In this document: in pieces, positions 44,574-53,497 of the stretch
Layout of the letters: each line of letters starts with the position of its first letter
Numbering within the stretch: the stretch's first letter is position 1
Assembly (NCBI GenBank): GCA_029262055.1
Contig: JAJDAD010000033.1
Coordinates: 1-64,000, forward strand
Length of the DNA stretch: 64,000 bases
Origin: Candidatus Zhuqueibacterota bacterium
GTDB lineage: Bacteria; Zhuqueibacterota; Zhuqueibacteria; Oceanimicrobiales; Oceanimicrobiaceae
Direction of reading: 5' to 3'
The notes under the pieces: model-generated
Told to the model about the DNA's origin: nothing
What the model saw: only the letters and a program-made list of their open reading frames with translations
The model's database searches: none
Made by a program: the position numbers and the translations under genes

Positions 44574-47300
44574 ATGAAATTATTGGTGTTTACCCAGTTC
44601 ATGTCTGAACGAATTCTTGTACTTCTATTCTTTTTTATTCCAGTTCAACTCTATGCTCAGGATGCAAGAACCAGCATCGCGGCTCGTCAGGTGATGCTGC
44701 AACGGGAAACAAAACGCCTTCAGCAATTAATGATTGCAGATCTTGAAATTACCGCCAACCAGCGAAAGTATGATGTCAAGTATTATAACCTCAATCTCAC
44801 ACCTGATCCAGGGACATCAAGTCTGAAGGGAATCGCAGAAATACGTGCAGAAGTGATTGCGCCTTTTCTTTCTGACGTCGAGCTTAATTTCGTGGATGTT
44901 ATGGCTATCACCGATGTTCACAATCTCAGTTCCCCCGGAACCCAGCTGAATTATTCCCGCGGTGATAATTTCCTGACAGTGAGTTTAGAACGAACGTATT
45001 CACAAGGTGAGGAATTTGTCATCTCCATTGCCTATAATGGCCGGCCGCAGGATTCAGACCAGTTTGGCTGGGGTTTTGGTTTTTCGGAACATGCCGGCGA
45101 ACCAATGATCTGGTCATTTAGCCAACCCTGGGGGGCCCGTGCCTGGTGGCCCTGCAAAGATGTGCCCTCAGATAAAGCCGATTCTGTGGACATACATGTC
45201 ACCGTTCCAAATAGTCTTATCGTAGCCTCAAATGGATCTCTACGCCAAAAGACCACACTGGGAGCCGAGACGACCTACTGGTGGCATGAGAAATATCCCA
45301 TCGCCACCTACCTCGTCTCCCTGGCAATTTATCCCTATGAAGTGCATTACGATGATTTTCTCTACAATGAAAATGCTGACACCATGAAAATTCACTTCTA
45401 TAATTTCCCTGGTAATTACGACAGATATGCCGGGATAAATGGCAAAGTGAAAGACATGCTGGGATTCTTCACCGACATGTTTGGTGAATATCCTTTTCTC
45501 GATGAAAAATATGGTCACGCTGATTTCACTGAGGGCGGCGCCATCGAGCATCAGACTTGTTCGAGTTTTCACATGTGGCATGAATCCGTCTATGCGCACG
45601 AGCTGGCGCACCAATGGTGGGGCGATATGATTACTTACGCAGATTGGCACTCCACCTGGCTCGGAGAGGGATTTGCCACTTATAGCGAAGCCTTGTGGTA
45701 CGAACACAATAATGGCCCGGGCGCAGCGAGCGAATTTCAAATGAGCAACAATCTGTATCGGGGCGGCGGCACCGTGTACATCGCTGATCTGGAAAATGAA
45801 AGCCCACTGAACTGGAACCTGGTCTACAAAAAGGCTTCCTGGATTTTGCATATGTTACGGCATATTGTAGGTGATGAGAAAATGGTGGAAATATTCCATG
45901 CTTTCCGTAATTCCGGGCATCAGTACGCATCCGCCAACACGGAAGATTTTCAGGCCATTTGTGAGCAAGTAACCGGGATGAACTTATCTAACTTTTTTCA
46001 TCAATGGGTCTATGAGGAATACTGTCCCCGTTATTCCTTTCAATGGGCTGCAACGCAAAATGGCTCCCAGTATGATGTTGAACTGGAAATCGAGCAAAAT
46101 CAAATAAATCACCTGTTCTGGATGCCGCTTGATATCAGAATCACATCAGCAGAGGGGGAAACGACTTTTGTTATCTGGGACAGCCTCAAAACTCAGCAGT
46201 TTTCATTCACGGTTGATTCTGAGCCGTCCAATCTTGAGCTTGATCCGGGGAATTGGGTATTAAAAAAGATTGAACAGCCCTTTGAAAATCCATCATTTGA
46301 GAAAACTCTGTTGCTTGTAAATGGCATCGCTTTTGACGTTTATGGTGATGAAATTTATAATGCCTATCAGAATATGTCCTTTTTAAATGAATTTGATTTT
46401 GATTTTTGGGATTGCATGGAAACCCCGACAAAACCATATCCTACCATCTTGCCCAATACATCAGGTCATGGTATTATTCCTGATGCTCTTTTGGGCCAAT
46501 ATAAAAACGTCGTCTGGTTTGGTAACAATTATCTCGGTGATCTAAATATCTGGTCGGACACATCCATCCAGCAATACTTAAACGCCGGTGGCAACGTGAT
46601 CTTGGTGACCCGATATGCCCGTGATTTTCTCACCTTACAGATGAAGCAAAATCTCGGCATTACCTGGGTTGGAGAACCAGGCAACACAATTGCTAACTGC
46701 ATATCGACGTATTCAGGTTTGGTAAATATGCGCATCCCAGGCGGACAATCCGCAACTGCTGTATTTAACCCATCACTGACAGCAACCGACGCGAGGTTGT
46801 TGTTTAAGGAGACGACTTCATTTGCAGAGGAGAAGGGGTTGGGAGTATGGTATAATCCTGCCAATGGCGGAACCTACAATCAAAATGGCGGACAGCTTAT
46901 CCTGATCAACGGCCGTCCTTATCGCTATAATTTCGACGACTTCAGTAAGAATATGGAATATGTTCTTACTCATTTCTTTGGAGCAAAATTGGCAACCAAT
47001 GTAAGTTCTGCCAATGAAATCTCGCACTATTCATTATCCCAGAATCATCCAAATCCGTTTAATCCAGCCACGACCATTCACTTTGAGCTTCCGAAAAGAT
47101 CTGATGTCGAGATCATAATTTATGATCTTCTTGGTAGAGAAGTTCGAACGCTTGTTGATCGTAGGTTCGAGCGCGGCAGCTATTCAGAAATCTGGAATGG
47201 CAGAGATAACAAGAATCTACCAGTTGCTACCGGAGCATATTTTCTACGAATGCAGGCAGGCGACTTTGTGACAGGAAGAAAACTCTTATTAATCAAATAG
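44574..47300 (+). CDS. Secreted M1-family aminopeptidase with C-terminal sorting domain
   Basis: 908 residues: signal peptide (about 1-31), beta-domain, then the M1 catalytic domain with HELAHQWWGD (His342, His346) and Glu365 in WLGEGFATYSE. The GAMEN-like motif is EGGAIEHQT. A middle domain (about 570-800) has a GAT-like look (VNGIAFDVYGDEIYNAYQN; GNVILVTRYAR). The last 85 residues are a FlgD-like/type-IX-style sorting domain (NHPNPFNPATTIHFELP; VEIIIYDLLGREVRTLV; GAYFLRMQAG). It should be exported to the surface or medium. The ATG at 44574 follows AGGAG; GTG at 44571 is too close to it. No type IX secretion gene is in the window. Confidence 0.93.
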   Translation: MKLLVFTQFMSERILVLLFFFIPVQLYAQDARTSIAARQVMLQRETKRLQQLMIADLEITANQRKYDVKYYNLNLTPDPGTSSLKGIAEIRAEVIAPFLSDVELNFVDVMAITDVHNLSSPGTQLNYSRGDNFLTVSLERTYSQGEEFVISIAYNGRPQDSDQFGWGFGFSEHAGEPMIWSFSQPWGARAWWPCKDVPSDKADSVDIHVTVPNSLIVASNGSLRQKTTLGAETTYWWHEKYPIATYLVSLAIYPYEVHYDDFLYNENADTMKIHFYNFPGNYDRYAGINGKVKDMLGFFTDMFGEYPFLDEKYGHADFTEGGAIEHQTCSSFHMWHESVYAHELAHQWWGDMITYADWHSTWLGEGFATYSEALWYEHNNGPGAASEFQMSNNLYRGGGTVYIADLENESPLNWNLVYKKASWILHMLRHIVGDEKMVEIFHAFRNSGHQYASANTEDFQAICEQVTGMNLSNFFHQWVYEEYCPRYSFQWAATQNGSQYDVELEIEQNQINHLFWMPLDIRITSAEGETTFVIWDSLKTQQFSFTVDSEPSNLELDPGNWVLKKIEQPFENPSFEKTLLLVNGIAFDVYGDEIYNAYQNMSFLNEFDFDFWDCMETPTKPYPTILPNTSGHGIIPDALLGQYKNVVWFGNNYLGDLNIWSDTSIQQYLNAGGNVILVTRYARDFLTLQMKQNLGITWVGEPGNTIANCISTYSGLVNMRIPGGQSATAVFNPSLTATDARLLFKETTSFAEEKGLGVWYNPANGGTYNQNGGQLILINGRPYRYNFDDFSKNMEYVLTHFFGAKLATNVSSANEISHYSLSQNHPNPFNPATTIHFELPKRSDVEIIIYDLLGREVRTLVDRRFERGSYSEIWNGRDNKNLPVATGAYFLRMQAGDFVTGRKLLLIK

Positions 47301-47387
47301 TTGCTTATGTCTAGACCTGGCGAGCTTCGATAGGATAATCATTGAGGCTTAGCGGCTTTATCAGGCAGCAGCAGAACGGTCAAGAAA

Positions 47388-48134
47388 ATGAGAAGAATTG
47401 CTCTGATTACGGGCTCAAGTCGTGGCATCGGTGCGGCGACCGCGTTGCGTCTTGCGGAGGATGGTTATGATATATGCATAAACTACTTGAAGAACACAAA
47501 TGCAGCTCAACAATTGGCTATGGAAGCAAAGTCTAAGGGTGCAAAAACCATCGTCACAAAAGCAGATGTTTCAAAAGAAGATGGCGTAGAAGAAATGTTT
47601 GAACATATCGATAACGAGCTAGGAGCAATAGATTGTCTGGTAAATAATGCAGGGATTCTATTCCATCAAATGCGTGTTGAAGATATGACCGCTGCCCGAA
47701 TAAACAGAATACTCTCAACAAATGTTACGAGTTACTTTTTATGCTGCAGAGAGGCGATAAAACGTATGTCGAATAAGCATGGCGGTAAAGGAGGTAGTAT
47801 TGTTAATGTATCGTCCGCCGCTTCACGCACAGGTGCGGGTGGTGAATATGTCGACTATGCATCATCCAAAGGAGCTATTGATACGTTAACCAAAGGGCTT
47901 GCCATAGAAGTTGCGAATGAAGGTATTAGGGTAAACTGTGTGCGGCCAGGGTACATATATACGGATATGCACAAAGACGGCGGAGAGCCTAACAGGGTCG
48001 ATCGAATAAAAGAGCAAATACCGCTAGGTCGTGGTGGCAGTGCAGAAGAAGTAGCGGCAGCCATAGCATGGCTTCTGTCAGATGAAGCTTCTTATTCTAC
48101 AGGAATTTTCTTAGATGTTTCTGGTGGCAAGTAG
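47388..48134 (+). CDS. Short-chain dehydrogenase/reductase
   Basis: 248 residues, classical SDR: cofactor loop TGSSRGIGAA, NNAG motif in CLVNNAGILF, catalytic Ser in VNVSSAASRTG, the YASSK motif (Tyr-x3-Lys) and RVNCVRPGYIYTDMH. The Asn-Tyr pair after the first beta strand suggests NADP use. It resembles FabG/YgfF-like oxidoreductases of unknown substrate. It stands alone with a weak ribosome binding site. It is followed at once by an attC-like imperfect palindrome. Confidence 0.9.
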   Translation: MRRIALITGSSRGIGAATALRLAEDGYDICINYLKNTNAAQQLAMEAKSKGAKTIVTKADVSKEDGVEEMFEHIDNELGAIDCLVNNAGILFHQMRVEDMTAARINRILSTNVTSYFLCCREAIKRMSNKHGGKGGSIVNVSSAASRTGAGGEYVDYASSKGAIDTLTKGLAIEVANEGIRVNCVRPGYIYTDMHKDGGEPNRVDRIKEQIPLGRGGSAEEVAAAIAWLLSDEASYSTGIFLDVSGGK

Positions 48135-48136
48135 CT

Positions 48137-48260
48137 GCCTAACCCCGCGTAGAACCCGACCCGCCTCTGGCGGATGGTAAGCGGCACGATGGGGCAAGGA
48201 TGATTGTGGTTTACAATAGCTTTGGGCCATGTCCGGCGGGCGGTTCACGCCCCTGTTGGA
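48137..48260. repeat. attC-like imperfect palindrome after the SDR gene
   Basis: Starting 3 bases after the SDR stop, the left arm begins GCCTAAC, followed by GCGTAGAACCCGACCCGCC (48147-48165). The right arm GGCGGGCGGTTCACGC (48235-48250) pairs with it with three bulged bases, and is followed by GTTGG (48255-48259). A bulged stem of this length with R-box-like ends is what integron attC sites look like, but the R-boxes are imperfect and no second site or integrase was found. Confidence 0.35.
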
Positions 48261-48447
48261 AAAATTATGCGAATAGCTAAGAAAGACAACCGAAAGACCA
48301 TTCACATGCCAACCGAGCCATGTCTTACTGCCCATTAGCGATGCATTATTCTCCGAACACGATTTTGGAAAACTAAAGCGGGATTCTTATCTCGTGCATT
48401 GAGGATAAATGGTTTATGCACTTCGAAGACAATAAAAGGTAGGAGCT

Positions 48448-49227
48448 ATGATAGACATAAAAGCAAAATTTACCAAAGCCATAGTCCGTATGCCAGGCAA
48501 AAGCATAGTCGAAGGATTAGCATCAACCAGTATCGGAAAACCCGATTACGATAAAGCTTTGGAGCAACATCAAGAGTATATCAAAGCCCTACAATACTGT
48601 GGCCTTGAAGTGATTATCTTACCTGCGGATGAACGATATCCTGACTCTACTTTTGTTGAAGATACTGCCCTGCTTACACCAGACTGTGCTATTTTAACAA
48701 ACCCAGGTGCAAAATCGAGAACAGGTGAAATAGCCATTATTGCAGAAACCATTGCTGATTTCTATGATTCTATTGAAACTATCGAGCCACCCGGTACCAT
48801 TGAGGCTGGTGATATCATGATGGTCGGCAATGATTTTTATATTGGTTTATCGGAAAGGACCAATAAAGAAGGTGCCAATCAAATGATTGATATCTTACAG
48901 CGTATTGGCATGAATGGTTTCCCAATTGCTATGAATGAAATGCTGCACCTTAAATCCGGTTTAAGCTATTTAGAAAATAATTGCTTGGTGGTAGCCAAGG
49001 AATTCCTCAATGAACCTAGATTTCAACAATTCAAGCAATTAGAAGTCAGCAGTGAAGAAGCATATGCAGCCAATTCACTATGGATTAACGACAGGGTGCT
49101 GGTACCTAAAGGTTTTCCCAATACAAAGGCCCTGATTGAATCAGCGGGATATAAAACGATTGTTGTTGATACTTCAGAATTTCGTAAAATTGATGGTGGA
49201 CTCAGTTGTTTGTCGTTGAGATTTTAG
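48448..49227 (+). CDS. Dimethylarginine dimethylaminohydrolase-like enzyme (DDAH)
   Basis: 259 residues of the guanidino-modifying superfamily. Visible active-site parts are FVEDTALL (Glu/Asp at 71-72), His167 in LHLKSGLSYLE and Cys254 in DGGLSCLSLRF at the C terminus. DDAH hydrolyses methylated arginines to citrulline and methylamines; arginine deiminase or another amidinohydrolase activity cannot be excluded. TAGGAG precedes the ATG. The gene is AT-rich compared with the first 40 kb and is followed 57 bases later by an amino-acid permease, suggesting uptake and breakdown of one guanidino compound. Confidence 0.87.
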   Translation: MIDIKAKFTKAIVRMPGKSIVEGLASTSIGKPDYDKALEQHQEYIKALQYCGLEVIILPADERYPDSTFVEDTALLTPDCAILTNPGAKSRTGEIAIIAETIADFYDSIETIEPPGTIEAGDIMMVGNDFYIGLSERTNKEGANQMIDILQRIGMNGFPIAMNEMLHLKSGLSYLENNCLVVAKEFLNEPRFQQFKQLEVSSEEAYAANSLWINDRVLVPKGFPNTKALIESAGYKTIVVDTSEFRKIDGGLSCLSLRF

Positions 49228-49284
49228 CGAGGTAAGGCAATAAGGCCAACTAAAAAAAGCATGGTGGATTAAGGCATTAGTCGT

Positions 49285-50583
49285 TTGCGAAGGAGTCTAG
49301 GTTTTTGGCGTTCGTGGGCCCTGGTTGTCGGGATTATGATAGGCAATGGTATTTTTATGCTCCCGGCTGTGTTGGCGCCTTATGGTAGTTTGAGTTTGCT
49401 GGGCTGGATCTTTGCCGGAGGGGGTACACTATTCATTGCGCTTATGTTGGGGGCGTTGGCTCGACGAATACCCAAGCTAGGCGGACCGTATGCTTATACA
49501 CGTACAGCATTCGGTGATCTACCTGGTTTTCTTGTTGCATGGGGGTACTGGATTTCGATTTGGTCGGGCGTTGCTGCGGGAGCTGTTGCGTTCACCGGTT
49601 ATTTTAGTGTTTTCGTGCCTCAAGTGTCCGCGGTGCCGCTCGTAGGCGCCTCAGTATCTCTAACTATCATATGGCTAGTTACAGCAATTAACGTTGCCGG
49701 TGTTAAATCATCAGGCATTGTTCAGCTCGTCACAACGTTGTTGAAATTGTTACCCCTGTTTCTCGTCGCAGGTAGCGGCTTGTTGCTTGGAGATATCACG
49801 GACGTGCCTACGGCAAACCCCAACAACGAGCCTTTTCCATTGCTCATAGCCGGGCTTATTATGCTGACCATGTGGGCTTACGTGGGCGTTGAAGGGGTAA
49901 CAATTCCCGCTGATGACATCATCGAACCGGAAAAAACTATTCCCCGCGCACTGATTGCAGGGACTTTGGCAGCGACAGCCGTTTACATCATAGCTACGTC
50001 TGGTGTTATGGCGTTGATACCAAGTTCCAAACTAGCAATCTCTACATCGCCGTTTGCTGATGCAGCCTCACTCATTTTCGGGCCGTGGGGAGCTGGCTTG
50101 GTAGCGTTTGGAGCGATTGTCTCTATTACCGGTTCGATCAATGGCAACATACTCGTGGGTGGAATGATGGCACGCGCAATCGCGGCAGACAGGCTGTTTC
50201 CTGTCCGGTTTGCGAAGTTGAATACTGTTGGTGCGCCAGCTTTCGCTCTTGTCGTTTCAGGTTTCTTGTCATCTGTGCTAGTGGTGATGAATTACGCGAA
50301 AGGATTAGTAGCCGCATTTGAGATGCTCATTTTGCTCTCAACGCTGACCTCGCTGCTACCTTACGCAGCTTCGGCGCTATCTGATATTGCGTTACAGAAG
50401 AAAGATGCCACGGCTGGAGAAGGGAAAAACAGAAAATCACTCTGCATTGCCATTGGCGCCCTCGCATTTTCCCTTTTCACCATCGTCGGTACCGGGATGG
50501 AAGTGGCGGGATACGGCTTGATTTTGCTTGCAGCCGGTTTGCCCATTTATTACCGATTAAAACGTATAGAACTGTCTAAATGA
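49285..50583 (+). CDS. APC-superfamily amino acid permease/antiporter
   Basis: 432 residues with about 12 transmembrane helices. TM1 carries the substrate loop IMIGNGIFMLPA and TM6 the MWAYVGVEGVTIPADD stretch, as in AdiC-like arginine/agmatine and related transporters. The start is taken as TTG at 49285 since no ATG or GTG occurs before TM1 and the frame is closed at 49270. It probably forms a unit with the DDAH gene just upstream, so arginine or methylarginine is a reasonable guess for the substrate; this is context inference. Confidence 0.88.
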   Translation: MRRSLGFWRSWALVVGIMIGNGIFMLPAVLAPYGSLSLLGWIFAGGGTLFIALMLGALARRIPKLGGPYAYTRTAFGDLPGFLVAWGYWISIWSGVAAGAVAFTGYFSVFVPQVSAVPLVGASVSLTIIWLVTAINVAGVKSSGIVQLVTTLLKLLPLFLVAGSGLLLGDITDVPTANPNNEPFPLLIAGLIMLTMWAYVGVEGVTIPADDIIEPEKTIPRALIAGTLAATAVYIIATSGVMALIPSSKLAISTSPFADAASLIFGPWGAGLVAFGAIVSITGSINGNILVGGMMARAIAADRLFPVRFAKLNTVGAPAFALVVSGFLSSVLVVMNYAKGLVAAFEMLILLSTLTSLLPYAASALSDIALQKKDATAGEGKNRKSLCIAIGALAFSLFTIVGTGMEVAGYGLILLAAGLPIYYRLKRIELSK

Positions 50584-50728
50584 AATCGACTTTAGCCGAG
50601 TTTGTAACGCAAGGGCTCTGGCGGGATTTTCATGTTCAGAACGTTCCCTCGAGATTTTGATAAAGCCCTAAATTATTTTCAATCAATCCTTGCGCAAGCG
50701 AAACCAGCGCTAGCCGTATGGAGAAGTA

Positions 50729-51094
50729 ATGAACTACGCACCGATAAATCTCAAAGAGAAGCTTTCAAAATTCGATAAATACTGGTCTCCCAGAGTTATT
50801 GCCGAAATGAATGACTACCAGTTCAAGTTGGCAAAAGTGAAAGGCGAATTTGTTTGGCATGACCATCCAGACACAGATGAGGTATTCATCGTTATTGATG
50901 GTACATTAGATATTGAGTTCAGAGACGGAAAGGTAACTCTTGAATCAGGTGAAATGTTTGTCATTCCAAAAGGCGTAGAACATAAACCAGCAGCTCAAAA
51001 TGAATGCAAAATCATGTTAGTTGAGCCGAAAGGTGTGGTGAATACGGGGGAGGTAGAAAGCGAGTTAACCGCGGAAAATGACGTATGGGTGTAA
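50729..51094 (+). CDS. Small cupin-domain protein
   Basis: 121 residues. Single cupin fold: metal motif 1 [16 protein letters not shown] (two His and Glu) and motif 2 [16 protein letters not shown] (His). Function cannot be assigned within the superfamily; such small cupins serve as isomerases, dioxygenases or ligand-binding proteins. ATGGAGAAG precedes the ATG. It is a stand-alone gene. Confidence 0.87.
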   Translation: MNYAPINLKEKLSKFDKYWSPRVIAEMNDYQFKLAKVKGEFVWHDHPDTDEVFIVIDGTLDIEFRDGKVTLESGEMFVIPKGVEHKPAAQNECKIMLVEPKGVVNTGEVESELTAENDVWV

Positions 51095-51450
51095 TACACT
51101 CAGAGAACACTATGAACCCTTGAAAAAAGTGAAGACGTTACGACATACCGGGACATGCACACGAACTGACTTTCCTCATCGAACAGCGCTCCCGATTCAG
51201 ATGCATGACGGCCACGGCCTTTTAAGGCATATGCCACCCGATGGCCGGGCCACGCGGCCGTTATTCTTGTTGGTACAAGGGTGGCCCTCATATTTGTAAC
51301 CTTCCGGATGGTTTCAATTTGGCTAAAAGACTATGGCCATCAATTCCGTCCGTCATCATTGCCCGTTGGCATCCTGACCAGTATCTCCCAAACTGCAACA
51401 TTTTCCCTTTTCGTTTGTCGGTTGTTTCATAACCTACAGACGGAGGCTTC
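51095..51450. other. Intergenic region with an imperfect hairpin
   Basis: No gene. An imperfect inverted repeat pairs ACGGCC-AC-GGCC (51208-51219) with GGCC-ACGC-GGCCGT (51248-51261). Nothing else was recognised. Confidence 0.45.
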
Positions 51451-51927
51451 ATGTTCAAGAACTATGTTGGATGGTCACTAAACAAAATAGCAGAAGAATC
51501 AACGATAGTCAAACGTATCCGCATTATGCGACTCTGTTTTACCTTAACGTTAATCAGTGTATTACTGTCAGTTCAGAGTAATGCTCAAGAGTCTGCTGCG
51601 ATTCCCCCTGTCGACACAGTTGTCTCTCCGGATACTCTGTTTCAAGAAATCAGATCAGAGTTACAGAAAGCAGTCAAAGAGGGAGAGCTGCCTTCTGTGG
51701 CGATAGGAGTTATTCATAAGGATAACGTCTTGTGGCAAGAGGCCCTTGGCTGGGCAGACAAAGAAAATAAGGTGCCTGCTACGACCGCAACAAGTTATGG
51801 GCTTGCATCCGTCGGTAAATCGGTCACTGCTACGGGGGTGACGGTACTCGTGGATCAGGGTAAGGTCGTTCTTGATAGCCCGGTCGGTCCCTATATTGCA
51901 CCGACAAAACTGTCAGTGGGCACTTTA
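51451..51927 (+). pseudogene. Truncated serine hydrolase (class C beta-lactamase fold), interrupted by an IS21 derivative
   Basis: The frame encodes a signal peptide (MRLCFTLTLISVLLSVQSNA, from codon 26) and the start of a beta-lactamase/PBP4*-type domain: PSVAIGVIHKDNVLWQEALG, the SxxK nucleophile motif in LASVGKSVTA, and DQGKVVLDSPVGPYIAPTKL. It stops being homologous near 51920, where the IS21 remnant begins; the remaining frame to 51969 is element sequence. The YxN and HxG parts are absent and were not found beyond the element, so the gene is dead. GGAGG precedes the ATG at 51451. Confidence 0.8.
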
Positions 51928-51955
51928 AAAGCGGCCACTTCCGAAGCATTCAGGG

Positions 51956-52128
51956 TTAGTCATTTTTGATATTTTTATCAAGTTTTTTGTTCAAAGATTT
52001 CACGCGGTAGCTTCGTCCGGTGATTTTGATGAGATTCATACCATCCATAAACCGATCCAGGATTGCCGAAGTGGTGACATTGTCTCCGAGGATTTTTCCC
52101 CAGTCCTCAATGGGCGATATCTCTGAGA
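51956..52128 (-). pseudogene. istB: istB fragment (C-terminal part of the IS21 helper ATPase)
   Basis: About 57 codons: EDWGKILGDNVTTSAILDRF, DGMNLIKITGRSY and a Lys-rich tail, matching the C terminus of IstB proteins. Walker motifs are lost in the deletion. Confidence 0.8.
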
Positions 52129-52253
52129 TATTGTGCTATCACTGGACGTGACAGGTTCAGAGTCCTGGATATGGCTCGTTCGCTTAGATGGCATTGTTGT
52201 TTCAGTCGTATGATTTCTCGAACCTTGTTCATCGAGATCCTCCGCATTGGCAT
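52110..52253 (-). pseudogene. istA: istA fragment (N-terminal HTH of the IS21 transposase)
   Basis: The first 47 codons of IstA with its HTH (LKQQCHLSERAISRTLNLSR), starting at an ATG with GGAGGA upstream, then a stop at 52110-52112. The integrase core is deleted. It overlaps the istB fragment in another frame at the deletion joint. Confidence 0.8.
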
Positions 52254-52345
52254 AGTGGTCCTCCGTTTGATACACTATCAACGGAGGCATGCTAATAAAC
52301 AGGCGAGAAATGTTCTTGGGAAAAATGCTGACCGGAGAACTAAAG

Positions 52346-52437
52346 TGGCAGGTTTCGTCCGGAATACCTGGCAGTTTTCAACCGGAATGGGTGGCAGGCT
52401 TCATCCGGAACAGGTGGCAGGTTTGGACCGGAATACG
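52346..52437. repeat. Four 23-bp tandem terminal repeats of the IS21 element
   Basis: Copies of TGGCAGGTTTCGTCCGGAAT begin at 52346, 52369, 52392 and 52415, exactly 23 bases apart. Differences lie mainly in the middle (TTTCG, TTTCA, CTTCA, TTTGG). IS21-type elements carry such multiple end repeats as transposase binding sites. Confidence 0.85.
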
Positions 52438-52505
52438 CACTTTATTCGCCAGTCGTAAACAATGACGCATAAAATGTTCATGGTTCTTCATATCAGAACA
52501 CCTAC

Positions 52506-53423
52506 TCATTTCGGGTTGAAGGGTGAATAATCGATCAGGTTCCAGGAGGCGCCTTTAAGCGAATCTATCTGAACCCACTCATTGACCTTAAACGTCCAGA
52601 AACGCCCTGTGCCGCCAGAGACTTCTTCAGCATTTGTTTCACCCCAAGCAATTCTTGCTTCTCCCGTTATCTGTAAAGTCTTGCCCATTTCGAAATCGAC
52701 AAACAGCAGGCCGGCCTTTGGGTTCGTCATAAAATTTCCCAACGTATTGTACATGCTATTTCCCTGATAATCAGGTACTTTAAGAGTGAGGTCATCCAAT
52801 ACCTGTATGAATCCTGGATTTCCGCCACGATGAGAAGCATCCAGGTTGCCTTCGTCGTCCGAACTGCCGACAAAAAATGTGTCAGAATTTTGAACCTGTT
52901 CTTTCAAATCAGCCGTCAATTGGGCCCCTCTTCTTATTGAATGCTCGACAGCAGGCGGCACCGATGTCACTGCAATTTCCCGGCGTTGAATGTATTTGGG
53001 GCAGTTCGGAAACGCCTGCTCAACTGAAACGCGAAGATTGCCATTGTCTATGGAAGCACTGCCATTTACCCTCAACCTTCTTCTGGTCGCCAGTTCGATA
53101 AAAAGCAACCCGATACGACTCTCATCCTCCATATTCTTCCAAAAGGGATCCAATTTGCAGCTGACCATTGCAGGCATATGGATAGTGATATTTCTTTCGT
53201 CTACTGCGGTAACAAAACCGGGCTTTCCGGCAAGAATGGATGTCCAGATATTTCTTTGTCGGTCCAGGCTGCTCACAATGACTATAGATTGTTTGTCGAT
53301 AAATTGCAAGGCTCCCACAGGTATGAAATCCTTTATGGCAATTCCGGTGCGCATGGCGATATCTTCTTCACCGACTTTCTTTTGAATCTGCAACTCGCCT
53401 TCGTGAAAAGGTGATAGCGTCAT
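52506..53423 (-). CDS. Pyridoxamine 5'-phosphate oxidase-family FMN-binding protein
   Basis: 305 residues with the split-barrel flavin fold, apparently in two halves: an N-terminal lid and barrel (FIDKQSIVIVSSLDRQRNIWTSILAG) and a C-terminal PPOX-type barrel (QNSDTFFVGSSDDEGNLDASHRGGNPGF; AGLLFVDFEMGKTLQITGEARI). The second matches the pattern of MSMEG/YwrO-like and Pnp-type FMN proteins. The substrate is unknown; general flavin or F420-dependent reduction is possible. AGGAG precedes the ATG. It probably shares its promoter region with the DsrE gene (75 bases upstream), separated by a terminator. Confidence 0.85.
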   Translation of the reverse strand: MTLSPFHEGELQIQKKVGEEDIAMRTGIAIKDFIPVGALQFIDKQSIVIVSSLDRQRNIWTSILAGKPGFVTAVDERNITIHMPAMVSCKLDPFWKNMEDESRIGLLFIELATRRRLRVNGSASIDNGNLRVSVEQAFPNCPKYIQRREIAVTSVPPAVEHSIRRGAQLTADLKEQVQNSDTFFVGSSDDEGNLDASHRGGNPGFIQVLDDLTLKVPDYQGNSMYNTLGNFMTNPKAGLLFVDFEMGKTLQITGEARIAWGETNAEEVSGGTGRFWTFKVNEWVQIDSLKGASWNLIDYSPFNPK

Positions 53424-53457
53424 CCTTTTTCTCCTTCCGTACAGTTCTTGCAGTATT

Positions 53458-53487
53458 TAAAGCCGCCTGCTTTCGTCAGGCGGCTTT
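53458..53487. terminator. Hairpin terminator between DsrE and the PPOX gene
   Basis: A perfect 11-bp stem AAAGCCGCCTG (53459-53469) / CAGGCGGCTTT (53477-53487), T-rich on both sides. On the minus strand it lies 11 bases after the DsrE stop. Confidence 0.75.
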
Positions 53488-53497
53488 TGATAAAAGG

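Larger units (their letters stand above)
51928..52436 (-). mobile_element. Internally deleted IS21-family element (about 0.5 kb)
   Basis: On the minus strand the element reads: four terminal repeats (52346-52437), then the start of istA (ATG at 52253, MPMRRISMNKVREIIRLK ... LSRPVIAQYLRD), then, after a deletion near 52110-52135, the end of istB (DWGKILGDNVTTSAILDRFM ... SYRVKSLNKK, stop at 51956-51958). Both IS21 genes are thus reduced to about 45-60 codons. The flanks carry the direct repeat GCACTTTA (51920-51927 and 52437-52444), a possible target duplication. It cannot move on its own, but the multiple end repeats are preserved. Confidence 0.8.

Noticed and set aside
51921-51969. C-terminal end of the serine hydrolase frame
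   Set aside because: These residues are encoded by the IS21 remnant, not by the hydrolase gene.
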